From Candidatus Caenarcanales bacterium (lineage in GTDB: Bacteria; Cyanobacteriota; Vampirovibrionia; Caenarcaniphilales; Caenarcanaceae): DNA of 64,000 nucleotides. The stretch's first letter is position 1. Every line of letters starts with the position of its first letter. The stretch covers positions 77,814 to 141,813 of the forward strand of contig JASJDU010000001.1 in NCBI GenBank assembly GCA_030065015.1. The letters are read 5' to 3'. Made by a program: the position numbers and the translations under genes. Of this stretch, positions 34,901-49,900 are shown in pieces. The notes under the pieces are model-generated. The model had not been told where the DNA came from. It worked only from the letters and a program-made list of their open reading frames with translations, and ran no database searches.

Positions 34901-37900
34901 AGTTTTAGTGTCAGGCCCATCTAATGGTACTTTGAGTTTAAATCCGGATGGCAGTTTTCACTACACACCAGATTCTGATTTTAATGGAACGGATTCTTTT
35001 GTTTATAAAGCAAATGATGGCACAGTGGATTCTAATACAGCCACTGTAACTATAAATGTTACACCCGTGAACGATGCTCCAATAGCTTTGGATGATTTTT
35101 ATAACACTCAAGAAGATATAACATTAAATATCCCTTCCAAAGGTGTCCTTATCAATGATTCAGATATTGACGGTGATACAATAAATTCCATTTTAGTTTC
35201 TGGTCCCTCAAATGGTTCCTTAACTTTGAATCCGGATGGTAGCTTTGACTATACACCCAATAAAGATTATTTTGGAACCGATTCATTTACATACGTAGCC
35301 AATGACGGTTCTGAGAACTCAAATCTTGCAACTGTACAAATAAACATCAATCAGGAGAATGATCCATTTGTTGGGGGTATTGATGCTGTTGCTGTACCTA
35401 CGATTAATTTCTCCGATACCGATACGATTATCCTCGGAGATGATTTAGTTTTTGGAATAGATGTTACCGATAATGATGGAATAGCTTCCACTGGCGGTTA
35501 CTCATATTCAATTGATGGTGGTTCCACCTCTACCTATGATGATATTGCATCTTTAACTGCTGCTATAAACAAAGAAGGGCCCTCTTTAAATCCGGGAACA
35601 CATAGTTTAACCGTTATTGTCAAAGATACATTAGGTAATGATGGTACTTTCTTTGACACAATTGAGGTTTTAGATCCTAACTTAACTGCTCTATTAGATG
35701 TTCCTGCCAATGCAGCATTTGATATTGACGGCTCAGGACCTGAACCCGCTTCTTCAGGATTCAATCCAGGAGCAATTACTCTAGACGGTTCCAAGTCCTC
35801 TAGTGTGCCTTTAGCCCCAATTGATAAATATGAATTTGATTTTGACAATGATGGAACTTTTGATTACACAGAGACTAGTACAAATGCTCCGGATGGTAAT
35901 TTTGATGGAATAGTTACAAACAACTTTTCAACAGGCGGATCCCAAACCGTTGGGTTGCAAATAACCGATATTTTTGGAAATACTGATTCTACTGCTGCCA
36001 GTTTCACAATTAATTCTCCTCCTGAAGCAATAATTACTGCTGGTGATTTTGCGGCAATTGGAGTTTCGACAAACATCTTTGGAAATGATTCTATTGATCC
36101 TGATGGTAATCTTCAACAATATAAATTTGAAGTATTCGATCCTACTGGCAATCTAGTTAATACCATAATAGAAACAGCTCCAATTGGTGACGGTGATGTT
36201 GCTCACGTATTTACTGAGCTCGGAGTGCATAAAGTTGTTTTAACAGTTACAGACAGTCTCGGTTTAACTGACTCTGTGACTCATAATATTGAGGTAGTAG
36301 AAGCTCCTACGGCTAATTTGTCAACCTCTTCTGATGGTGGCTCTGGAAGTCAGTTAGCTTTCAATGATACAAGTGACAATGGGGGGACAGTAGATCCTAA
36401 TGTAAATGTAAACCCAGACTTCGATAATAATCCTTCAGATGATTACGTTCCCCCGGAAATTGGAGATGAAGGGTTTGTAAATAACGACAATAGTGGCCAA
36501 ATCAATCCACAATCCTTTGGTAGTGAGTTTGGACCCAATGGGTTCTCTGCACCAGATCCAGATCCTATTACTCCTCCAGCTGAAACCATAGAGGTAATAA
36601 ATGCTGACGCTTGGGTTACCTTAACTGCTCAAGATTCGAGCAGTGCTTTAGGCCCAATTGATAGATATGAATATGACTTTGATAATGACGGTATTATTGA
36701 CTTTGTTGAACAGAGATTAGATACTGATGGTGATGGAACAGTAGACTCTAATCTATTCAGTCTCAGCGGGATTCCATTGATTGATCCTACGAAAAACACT
36801 AGCCTTGGAAGCGATATTGAACTTACTGGAGGTGCTCAGCCGACGGAAGTAATAGTTGATATTAATCCTACTTTAAGCTTTTCAACAATAGAAGAAGCTG
36901 AAGAGTTCTTGAATACTTTTGATTTTAGTGCAAGTTTAAGTAGCACGGACCCCAATAAAGTTGAATATGGGCTGAATGATTACACTGTTACTTTAAAGTT
37001 TGCCGATGGTAGCCAGGAATCTGAGACTCTTCAATACTATGTAATTAGTCCAGAGCTTGCTTCTGAAGACAGCTTAGACACTTCATTCGATGGAATAACC
37101 AAGTTCAAATACTTACTGGGTCCAGACGACCAACCTGATGAAGTTCCACATGTTAACGCGGTACAAGAAGATGTAGAGTTTCTTGATGTATCTGCAAAAG
37201 CAGTGGTAACGGATATATTTGGATTACCTGCAACTGCAACTTCTAAATTTCAATTAAGTTTATCTTCTTTGATTCCTCCAGTTATAGAACTAGATTCTGT
37301 CACCTCAAATGGAATTGATCCCAATATACCTAACAATGAATATTATGAAGGGGTTCCAATTGAGTTTGATTTTAGTAGTTCTTATGATGAAGATGGAACT
37401 TTAGAGGAATATCTATTGGATTTAAATGGAGATGGAACCTACAACATAAGATCTTCTTCCTCAATTTTAGAGCATACTTTCACCGAAGCTGGAACTTATA
37501 ATATCTCTTATACTGGCGTTGATGATGGAGGTCGCTTAGGCAACATTGAAAGTCTAACTATAGAAGTTCAAGACAATCAAGCACCAACATTGAGCCCTGT
37601 AGCTTCCTCAGATTTTTTAACTACCTTTGATAAAACATCTACTGACGAATCAACCACATTCACATCCAATGCACAAGACTCCGATGGAGATGTTGTTAAA
37701 TGGGAATTTACTTTTGATTTTTTCCTCAACCAAGGATTTGGATGGCAATTAAGCAGAACACCTGATATTACCGAATGGATTGGCGGTTACGATCATAATG
37801 GTGATGGTGTAATTGGATACATCGGACTCGATTCTAGTGGAAATGTAATCGATGAAAGATTTGACTATGCTGCAGATGGAGTTGCTGATGGCATTGTGAA

Positions 37901-40900
37901 TTACACCTATGACACTGCTGGTGATTTCAACTATCGAGTGACTGCTTTCGATAATCTCGGAGTTCGCTCAACAACAACGGCATCAGTATCAGTCGCGGTT
38001 CCTTCTTATGTAAATTTAAATGCCGATCCGGAGGTTATTAACCCTGGAGAGGCTTTAACTAAATTGGATGCTAGTGGTGCAACCAGTGGGTTTGGGGAAA
38101 TCATAAGATATGAATTCGACTTTGAATACAGTTCCAGCGAAGACTCTCTCGACGGAAAAACTGATGGAATAAGTTCTATTGAGTATGTTGAATGGAAAGG
38201 CGGTTACGATCATGATGGAGATGGAATAATTGACGCTTCAGAGTCTGTAGATCGTACTGATGATGGCACTTTTGATGGCAAATTTACTGGAGAATATTTT
38301 TACGATGACAATACTCCGAGGGACCTAACAACTGTAGTTAAAATAACTGATAGTTTAAACAACACTTATATTGATAATGACTCAATAACCATTAATGCTA
38401 ATCCAAACTTGGGTATGAATGTTAGTTATGCTGACCCTAAAAACCCTGGAACTTTGGTATTGATTGACTCTTCATCTGTGGATGGACCATCCTCTGATGA
38501 TCAAGATGTCAGAATTTATACGGGAATAGATGTTTTTGAGTTTAGCGGGATAGATGTTTACGAGTTTAATATCTATGAAGTGGGTGATGTAAATGGAAAT
38601 AGCACTCCCAACGAATTGGTTAGTACGTACATCGAAAGATTTGGAACTAATACTCTTTACAGTTCGGTAGCAGGAGATGTTAGTAACGCTGATACGGCTG
38701 ACCAAGATAATGCTATTTCACTAGCTAGCGCAGCAAGACAAGCAGTATTGGATGGCGGCGGCAGCGCGAGTGCAGCTGATACGGCCTATGATAATACATA
38801 CAACGCTCACCGAATAAATGGTTATCAATTTAGCGTTGGGGGTATTCACACTAGTGCAGTTTATTCATCACTGAACGAAATGAATACTGCTTTACAAGAA
38901 TTTAATTCTGACGTGAAGAGCGATTCAACCGGAGAATATGTAACTCCAGGAGACTATGCTGTCACAGTAACATTATTTGATCCAGATGGTACACAAGTAA
39001 TTTCTCAAACTGGAGTTGTCAATGCACCCGATGGCGTTTGGAGTGGAAGTGTTAAATACGAATTCCCTGAGCAGGGAACTTATAGAATCCACGTTAAAGG
39101 AACGGACTTTTTTGGTTTAAGCGGAACACATGAAACCACTTTTACTGCCTATGAAGGAACTCCCTCCGTAGATTATCAAATCTATCAAAAGGATCAATCG
39201 GGAGATCTTATTTCTCCAGTTATGATTGGGAGCGCAAGCAATGTGGCATCTTATAATCCTGGTGACACAATGTATTTTGATGCTTCTGGAACTACAATAC
39301 CGGATGGGAAAGGTAGCATCGTTGAATATAGATTTGACGGGAATGGAGATTCTTTCTTTGAATATATTGAAAGAAGAGAGGTCGGTACTGATGGAATATT
39401 GGGAACAGCTGATGATGTTTTCAGTGCCTACTCTGGAAGTATAGCCGCTGGAGATGATGGAGTTCTTGGAACAATAGATGATGTTTTGGAAAACGTTTCA
39501 GCAGTAACTTTTGACGGAAGTTTTGATGGAATATACCAACACACTTTTGCAGAAGGTGATATAGCAAGAGGAACCGTAGTTGAATCAACAGTACAAGTGG
39601 TATCTGATAGTGGTGTAGCCTCAACATCTCTGAATAACCTTTGGAATTTGAATTACTCTCCAGTAGTTGAGGATATTAATGCTAGACCATCCGAGGAAGC
39701 TTGGTATGGAGATTTAGCGATTGGGATTTTCACCGTTGATAATGACCAAAGCACAAAAGATATAGTTTTGGATGGCGCTTTTAAAATATTGGATGCTGAA
39801 ACCTTTGTTGCGGAATATTCTTTTGAGTGGGATTCTAATGGAGATGGTACTTTAGACTCTAGCTATACTGAAACATCATCTAATGCACTGGATGGAACCT
39901 TTGATGGATTGGCTTCAGTCAATTTTGACAACAGTGCAAATGATGGCTCTCCAGATGTAAGAGAAATTAAAGTTACAGTGGTTGATTCAATGGGACTTTC
40001 GGATTCTATATCGAATTACATAACCATAAACCAAGCTCCTGAAAATGATTTGATTTCCTACAACAGTTTTACCAATCAAGAGTCCAGTATTTTTTCAGTT
40101 GGTCAATCAGTCGAGTTTAGAAGTCAATCATCGGATATTAATGAAACACAAGATCCTTCTAGCATAGATAAATATTTACACCTTGGCTCTATTGGACGAT
40201 ATGAATTTGATTTCAACAATGATGGTGTTTTTGATTATACGGAGTCAGATCCTGGCTTTATATTCTGGACACAGGGAAGAGACTTCTCAAATTATGATGA
40301 ACTCAATTTCGGAATAAGTGAAGATGGTTCCTCAGATGGAGTTGCTTTCAATACTTATACTTCAGAAGGAACTTATACAATTAATGTGAGAACCACTGAT
40401 TTTTCAGGTTTGACAAGCGAATCAACAACCTCCGTAACGATTGTTGCACCTCCAGTGGTTAGTCTCGATGTAGCTGGAGTTGATGAAGTGGATGGAGTGG
40501 ATATTGTAAATCCGAATTCTTCTTCTGTAAATAACACAATTGACTTGACTGCAACATCTCCGACTGCAGTCGAGTACAGATTTGATTTAGATAATGATGG
40601 AGTTTACGAAATCATTAACAGTACTGGAATAATTGAAGACTATCAAACTAGCTTGGATGCAGGTGTTTACGATGCAAATGTAATAGTTTTAGATTCAGAG
40701 GGCCTGTTCGCTAGTGATAGTGTACAGTTCAGAGTTAATGAATCTCCCAGTTGGCTAGAGATAACAAGAGATGAGCTGATTAATCCGGGCGGAAAAATAA
40801 GTTACTTTTTGAGCAATGCCACTGATGATATTGGGGTTGATCGTTTAAGAATTGATTTTAATACTGATATAAACGGGAATGGACAAGACGATGATTTTGT

Positions 40901-43900
40901 ATTGTTTAACAGTTCTCTGCAAATTATTGATGGAGATGCGAGCTTAATATCCGAAAATGACTCACTAAACAAATTAATTACTACTGCTCAAATTTCTGAA
41001 GTTGGTACTTACAATATAACTCTCACAGCAATAGACAAGTATGGGTTGACGGCTACTGATTCTCATACTTTTGAGGTAAACACACCTCCCGTTTTAGAGA
41101 CCTCTGAATTGGGAATTATTGGGGCTGGAAATCAATTTGTTATAGATGCATCGAGTTCAAGTGACACTCAAAACAATTTAACCAAATACGAATTTGATTT
41201 TAACAACGATGGGACATTTGATTATACAGAGTGGTATCAAGGATTCGATCATAACCAAGATGGAGTAACAACCTTTCTAGAACGAACTCAAGATCTAGCT
41301 CTCGATGGAACTTTTGATGGAAGAGTTAGCTCATCATTGAAGTTGGATTCAAATGGTGACGGTACTGTTGATACTGCGATTGGGGATTTATTCTATGGAA
41401 CACCCGGAAACTACACCTATACAATTCAAGTTTCTGACAGTCTCGGTTTAACCGATTCCAAAGCATATACTTTTGATATTGTGGAAGGTCCTCAAACATC
41501 TTTCAGTGAGACTCCAACCTCCCTAGTAAACCCAGGAACTTTTCAATTTATAATTGAAGATATTAGTTCTAATTCGACAGAGATTGACACTTATGAGTTG
41601 GATATCAATAGTGATGGAACCTTCGATCTTCAGTCAGCAGATGGAACTTTCAATGTAGAGTTTAGCACTGCTGGATCTCAAACTCTCACCGCAAAAATAA
41701 CCGATAAACTGGGTCTTTTCAATGAAAAAGATTTTACTTTTTCAATCAATGCGGCTCCAGAAATAACCAATTTTGATGCAGTAACAAATTCAGAAGATGG
41801 CCTAAAAGACGCAGATAACAATGTTATTAAAGCCGGTGAGGCTTTAAGTCATCTCCTATTTTTCTCAGATGTTGACGAAAATGCTAGCTCATTTTCCTTC
41901 TCTGTTAATGGAGGATCCGTCAACGAATACACTAGTTTGAATGCGTATCAAGATGCATTAAAGGCTTTTGACACTTCTGGCTTAGCTTCTAACCAGGTTC
42001 ACACTTTAGAAGTAACAGTTACTGATAATCTCGGCTTAAGCAAAACAGAGGCTTCCAACTTCACAATCAATGCTGAGCCCACTCCCATTATTGATGCAGT
42101 AAAAGACAATGAGCTGAATCAAGTATTTGACAGCATTGACTTCTTAATTAATAGCGGTTCTTCACTAGACTTTGATCAGAATGCTCAGTTTTATGAATAT
42201 AGAATAGATGGTGAACTTTGGAGCCTACAATACACTTCCGCTTCAGCCTTCACGAATGCTATTAATAACGCGGCATCTTCTTTAGAGATTGGGGAACATA
42301 CAATTGAAGTAAGGGTAATTGACTCTCTAGGATTAATCGGAAACTCTTCGAGTAATTTTACAATTAATCAAGCAACCACTATCACTTCTTTGGATCCGGT
42401 CGATTCAGGTCTTGGCGCATCGGGCAATATTATTAATCCTTCTGCAAGCAATGGACATTCTTTATCACCGAGCATTTCTATTGAAGAAGGCAACTCCCCA
42501 GTCACTGAATATCAATATAATATTTCTCAAGGAACGAGTATCGACTCTGCAAATTGGGTTTCGGTAGACAAAGATATTAATGGTGATAATACTTTTGATT
42601 CTGATGACTTAATTCAAGCAATAAAAAATCAAGGAGATACTTTAACTCAATCCGGAGATTATATTTTAGCGGTTAAAGCCAAAGATTCCATTGGAGAAGG
42701 CCCAGTTACAACTGAATCTTTCACCGTTAATGACCAGCCCAAATTGACAATTGATTCAATTGGCCAAGACACTTCAGGAGCAGATTCAAACTCAGATCTC
42801 ATAAACCCCGATGAGAGTTTAAGCTCTTCAATTGATTTTGATAATGTAACTGGTGAAATTGCGAGTAACGGTGTATCAGTGACCCTTGGTGGAAGTACAA
42901 ACACCTTCAATACAACTGCTGAAGCAATTTCATTTATTGACAATTTTGATTTAAGTACTTTGTCTGTGGGAGATAACACGCTATCAGTAACTATTACCGA
43001 TGAATTTGGTCTATCCGATACTGCTTCTCATGTTTTTGCAATCAATGAAAGTCCAAATATTGCTTCTATTGATTCTGTAGAAGGAGATATCGACAATGTG
43101 ATCGTTAAAGGAAATATGAATTTTGCTATCGAAGCATCAGACTCAAATAATAATATTAATGGGTATCAATTTAAGTTTGATGGTGGCGATTGGTCAGAAA
43201 CTTATTCAACCGTTGAATTATTAGCTTCTGCTGTTAATAGTACCGGCAATTCTGCAGAGCTGGGAGAACATACAATAGAAGTGAAAGCTTTAGATAGTCT
43301 TGGTCTAGAGTCATCAGTTGCAACATCCAATTTTACAATTGCAGATGCGGTTTCCATAAATAGTTTAGATGCAGTTTCTACTGGTTCTGGCGCTGATGGA
43401 AATATTATTAATCCCGCCGGGCAAAACAGTTTGAGCCTAGATGTTTCTATAGATGTAAGCGAAGGAAGCATTCCAATTAATTCTTATGAATACAGTATTT
43501 CCAAGCTTGGACAATCCGATTCATTCATCAATGTAACGGATGTTAACAATGATAATTCGACTGATGAACAGGATTTAATCAAAATGATTAATGATTCAGC
43601 TTCTTCCATAACCGAAGCTGGGAACTATATTCTCAAAGTAAAGATTTCTGACGCACTAGAAACTGCAACTGCATCTAGCAATTTCACCGTTAATGACAGG
43701 CCCTCAGTTACATCCTTCGATGTTGTCTCCGAGGATTCACCGAATGAAACACAAGATTCAGGAAATCTGATAAATCCCAATACTAACTTTAATCCAAGTA
43801 TAGTTGTTGACAATACAACCGGAACAATTTCAAAATTTGAATATTCTCTCGACGGAACAAACTATTCAGATTTTGATGGAAGTACAATCCCCGGAGTAAC

Positions 43901-46900
43901 TAGCGGAACTAGTATTTTTGTGAGAGTTACCGATGAATATGGTCTAACTTCTGATTCAATAGAATCAACATACACTGTTAACAAAGCCCCTGAAGGTGGT
44001 GGCATAGACGCAAATGTTTCCGATGCTGATAATACCTTCCATATTGGAAATATGGATTTTGGCTTCACCTCTTCTTTTACTGATTCAACCGGAGAAATAA
44101 CCGAATATCAATACAGACTTAATGGTAATAATTGGCAAACTGGTTTTACTAATGTAACAACCCTGACATCTTCCATCAATTCTTCTGGAAATGGATTGAG
44201 TATCGGTGAGCATACCTTAGAAGTTAAAGCAATAGACTCACTCGGATTAGAATCAAGCGTAAAATCTTCAAATTTCACCTTGGGCAACCCAATTTCCATA
44301 ACCGGCTTAGATGCTGTCAAAGGCTCGGCTGAAGATATTGTAAATCCTCAAGGTTCTAATTCTCTTCCATTGGATGCCGCTGTGACAATAACAGATGGCG
44401 GCATTCCAATAGACTCCTATGAGTTCAAAATAGATAGTTCCAAAGAATCAGGTTCTTGGACTACTGTAACCGATGTGAATGGTGGGGGAATTGACACTTC
44501 TGACTTAATTGACATGATTAACAGTGCTTCTTCTTCCTTAACTAATGAAGGCGAGCACACCTTATTTGTTAAAGCTACCGACGCGATAGATTCTTCGACT
44601 GCTAGCACAACATTTACGGTTAATGACCAACCCGTTATTAGCAATTTCGATCCGGTTCCATCCGATCAAGTTAATGAGACCTTAGATGACGGAAATCTGA
44701 TCAATCCTAATGTCTCTTTCAATGTGAGCTTTGATACCTCTAACGATGTCGGTACAATCGCAAAATTTGAATATTCTCTAGACGGAACTAATTTCACTGA
44801 ATTCAATGGAACTTCGATACCAGGAGTCAACAGCGGTACTCAGATATTTGTCAGAGCTACCGATGAGTTTGGATTGGTATCCGAAGTTGTTTCTGAAAGT
44901 TTCACCTTAAATGAAGCTCCTTCAGTTGGGGATATAGATGCAAATGTTTCGACAGGGAATACTGTATTTGCGGTTGGAGAGTTCGACTTTGGAATTGTTT
45001 CAAACTTTACTGATACGACAGGAAACATTGTCGAGTATCAGTATCGTTTAGATGGAGGAACTTGGCAAACAGGTTTTACAGATACAAACTCATTAACTTC
45101 AGATATTAATTCCGAAGGAAATTCTTTAGATATTGGTGATTACACTCTTGAAGTTAAAGCGATTGACTCTCTTGGCTTGGAATCCCAGGTTGCATCAGAC
45201 AATTTCACCTTAGGTAGACCCGTGGAATTAAGCAATCTTGATGCCGTTGCTGGCTCAGATGATGGGGCAAATGTAGTAATTAATGAAATGTCAATTCTTG
45301 GGACTGATCAGGTTGAATTAATTAATAGAGGGAATGAAGTCATTGATATATCTGGATGGTGGTTCTGTTCTAAATTCAGCTATGCTCAATTGAGCTCTTT
45401 AAATATAGTTTCCGGTAGTCTCAATCTCAATCCGGGAGAAACGGTTGTTCTATCTGGATTTAGCCTTGATGATTCAGCTGGAGATCTAGGCCTGTACAGT
45501 TCCAATAGTTTTAGTAGTACATCCGCTATTCAAGATTTTGTTCAATGGGGTGCTAGTGGACAAGGTAGGGAGTCAGTTGCTGACGCAAAAGGAATTTGGA
45601 CGGCTGGAGATTTTATTAATGTTTCATCTCTTACATCCGCACAATCAATAGAGTTCGATGGTCTTGGCAATTCATCCTCTGATTGGTATATCCAAGCTAC
45701 TCCCACTTTCGGTTCAGCAAATCAATTCCTCGATGCATCTGTAGCTAATATAATAAACCCAACGGGGCAAGGTGGGTTAAGTCTTAACGCTTCACTATCC
45801 ATCGATGATGGTGGTACTGGATTGACTTCTTTGCAATTCAGCTTAGTGAAATCAGGTCAGGTAGAAAGCTTCACCACAGTAACGGATGTTAACTCTGACA
45901 CAAAAGTAGACGAGCTTGATTTAGTGAAGATGGTGAATGACAGAACATCTCTACTGAGCTTACCCGGTGAATATGATTTAACCGTGCAAGCTACAAATGC
46001 TATTGATTCAGACTCTGTCTCAACTTCCTTTTTCGTGAATGATTCTCCAGTTGTCTCTAATTTGGATGCAGTTTCACAAGACGCAACAAATGAATCAATA
46101 GACAGCGAGAATTTAATTAAACCTGATTCTGATTTAGATATTTCATTCAACTCTAATAACCAATTTGGAGTTGTGAACAAATATGAATATTCCTTTGACG
46201 GTAGTAATTTCAATGAGTTTAATGGAGCAAGTATTTCAGGTGTTAATAGCGGCTCTCAATTATTCGTGAGACTGACAGATAATTATGGATTAACCTCCAA
46301 CACCTTGATGGATTCTTATACAATCAACGAAGCTCCTTCCAACGGAACAATAGATGCAAATGAAAGCGATGCTGATAATACCTTCCATATTGGAAATATG
46401 GACTTTGCTATAACCTCAGATTTTACAGATAGTACTGGTAGCATAGTTGAATACCAATATAGACTCGATGGTACTAACTGGCAGGGTGGTTTTACTGATA
46501 CAACGACTCTAACATCTTCAATCAATAGTGCTGGAAATACTTTGAGTACTGGTAGTTACACTGTAGAGGTTAAGGCTGTTGACTCACTTGGTTTAGAGTC
46601 TCAAGTTGCAACTTCCAACTTTACACTTGCTAACCCAATTACAATCTCTGGATTGGACGCAGTGAAAGATTCAACCTTAGATGTGATTAATCCTGAAGGG
46701 AAAGCAGATCTTGGACTCAATGCGGATGTAACGATTAACTCTGGTGGTATACCGATAGAATCATATGAATACAAGATTGACAGTACTAAAGAGACCGGTT
46801 CCTGGACTACTGTAACAGATGTAAATGGGGGAGGAATTGATACTTCTGACCTAATTCAACTTATTAACAATTCGAGTGCTTCAATAACAAACGATGGTGA

Positions 46901-49900
46901 TCATACATTATTTGTTAAGGCAACCGATGCAGTTGATTCTTCAACCGCAAGTACCACATTTACGGTTAATGATTTACCAACAATTATCAACTTTGATCCT
47001 GTACCCTCCGATGTTCAAGATCAAGCACTTGATGATGGCAATATAATTAATCCAAATGTAGATTTTGGTATCAAGTTAGATGTAGATAACACCCTTGGAA
47101 ATATTTCGACTTTTGAATATTCCTTTGATAACACAAATTGGAATACTTTCGATGGTACAACTGTACCCGGTGTGACATCTGGAACACAAATGTTTGTTAG
47201 AGCAACTGATAGTTTCGGTCTCGTTTCTGAAGCAGTTTCAGCCAATTTTACGGTTAACCAAGCTCCTGGAACTGGGTCTATAGATGCTCACATTGGTGAT
47301 GCGGATAATACTTTTGATGCAGGTCAGGTTAATTTTGGAATAACAAGCGCTTTTAGTGATTCAACTGGAACTATCGTTGAATACCAATACAGAATTGATG
47401 GTGGTACTTGGAACGGAAACCTTACCAATACTTCAAGTTTAACTTCTGCCATAAATACAGATGCAAATACCAACTTTACCGGAGGAACTCACACTATTGA
47501 AGTTAAAGCCATTGACTCCTTAGGATTAGAGTCAGGAATTGCTTCTTCCAGCTATACAATAACTCAACAAAATCTACAAATAAATAGCTTTGACGCAGTA
47601 TCAACTGGTGCTGGTGAAAGTAATAATATTGTCAATCCTGGTGGAGAGAACAATTACAACTTAGCGGCAGCAATAGATATTACTGAAGGTGCTTCTCCTG
47701 TAACTGAGTACCAATATTCAATCTTCAGAACAGAAGATGTGGTTGATACTTGGAAAGTTGTTACTGATCAAGATAGCGACACAGATGTCGACAAAGATGA
47801 TTTGATTCTTGCAATTAATGCTGAGACAAATAATCTTTCTGCTGCTGGAGACTATGTATTAAAGGTGAAAGCTTATGATGAAAACAATGAGCTAACTAAA
47901 TTGGTCTTGAATTTTGATGGAAGCGGAACAGAAGAACTAACATTATCTGATGGTTTAAATCCATTGTTTGAAAATAGCTTTTTTGATGATTACACAACTA
48001 CTGTTAAAGCAGGTGAATCTATTGAAATAAACCTAACTGGTTCTGATTTCAATGAATATCTCCAGCTACTTAATAAAAATGATAGTACTTTAATTCAATC
48101 AGACGATAATAGTGGTGATGGAGATAATGCAAAAATAACTTACACAAACTCTTCCACTTCCGATTTAGATGTAATAGTCAGGGCAACCTCTACCTCTCCT
48201 CAATACTCAACTGGTAGTTACACCATTTCTGCTACTAATCCCAATACAAGTGACAATTACACTCTAATTGGAGAAAAGGTTATTGACGGTGGAATACTTG
48301 CTACTGATGGTTTCACAGTTAATGATAGACCCACAATAAACATTATTGATGCAATTGAGACTGCTGTTCCTGGCTCAGTTGATAATGTTGATAACTTAGT
48401 TGCTGCCAGTACAGATTTTAAAACTGGTTTCTCATTTTTCAATACAATAGGAAGCGCTAGTGGTTACGAATACAGTATAGATGATGGTACTACATGGACA
48501 TCTTTTGACGGTTCTGCAGGAGAGCTTACAGTACCAGGTCAAACAGAATCCGGAGAGATTCAAATTAGAGTCACTGATGAATACGGTTTAACTTCTGAAC
48601 TATCAACAGCAGATGGTACTGTTCACGGAACGCTTATTAATGATGGTGTTTCTAATCCATTAGATTCAAATAGTAATCGTTACTACGATGATTATTCCTT
48701 CACTTTGGGTGCTGGTGAGACAGTATCTTTATTAATGATTGGTGATAATGTGGCTGAAAATCTTTACTTAATAGACAAAAGTACTGGGGACGAACTTAGA
48801 AATGATACTGGTAGTGAAACGTCGAATTTCTTTGCTGATGCAAGAATAAGTTATTTAAATTCATCCACTTCTAGTATCGATCTAATTGCAAGAGCAAGTC
48901 ATCGATACAATGATCAATTAGGTGATTATAGTTTGACTGTAACTAATAATTCAGATGGCTCAAATTATCAGTTAACCCCATTAACCGATAAAGGTATTCC
49001 TTTAAACCAATTTTTCATCAACACAGCGCCAACTCCATCAATTGATACTGTTGACGCAAACAATGACAATATAATTGCGGAAGGCAATATGAACTTTGCT
49101 ATTAATTCTGGAGTATCCTTGGATGCCAACGATAATGTTGCAAGTTATGAATATAGGATTGATGGTGGCTCCTGGCAAACTGGATTTACTTCTCAGTCAA
49201 GTTTAACTAATGCTATAAACGCTGCTGGAAATGCTTTTACAATTGGAACTCACACTGTTGATGTAAAGGTTATCGATAGTTTCGGCCTTGAAGGAAGTGA
49301 TTCGGATTCCTTCACAGTAGTTAATGGTTTAACAATCAGCGGATTAGATGCAGTATCCCAAGATGTAACGAACAGTGGAGTCGCCGCGAACGAAACCAAT
49401 AATGTTGCTGTCCCCGGCTTCCTTTCTCCAACTGTAACAATTAACGCATCACCGGGTGATTCTATTAGTGAGTATGCTTTTGCTGTTCAAAACAGCAAGT
49501 TATCAGGTAGTTTTGATTCAAATGACCCTACAACTGATATGAGAGGCTACACAGTTACCTATGATGAATTTGAAACGACATTGAAAGCCGGTGAAAATAT
49601 TGATATTGATCTAATTACTGATCTAACATCCAGCGACAGCCTGCATATTCAGATTATTGATCAAACTGACGACAGTTTACTTCTGGATACTTGGGACTAT
49701 GGAACTACTGGTGATTTTCAATATACAAGCAATTCAACTTCAGATACTGATGTAACAATAAGACTGGGAATAAGAGAAACAAATCCAGATGTGGCATACA
49801 CTGTAACCTCTAGCACACATTCTCTCAAAGAAGACTGGAGAACATTTACGGATGAAACAAGCTTTAAAGCAGCTTTTAATAACTTTGATGGAGAAAGCTT

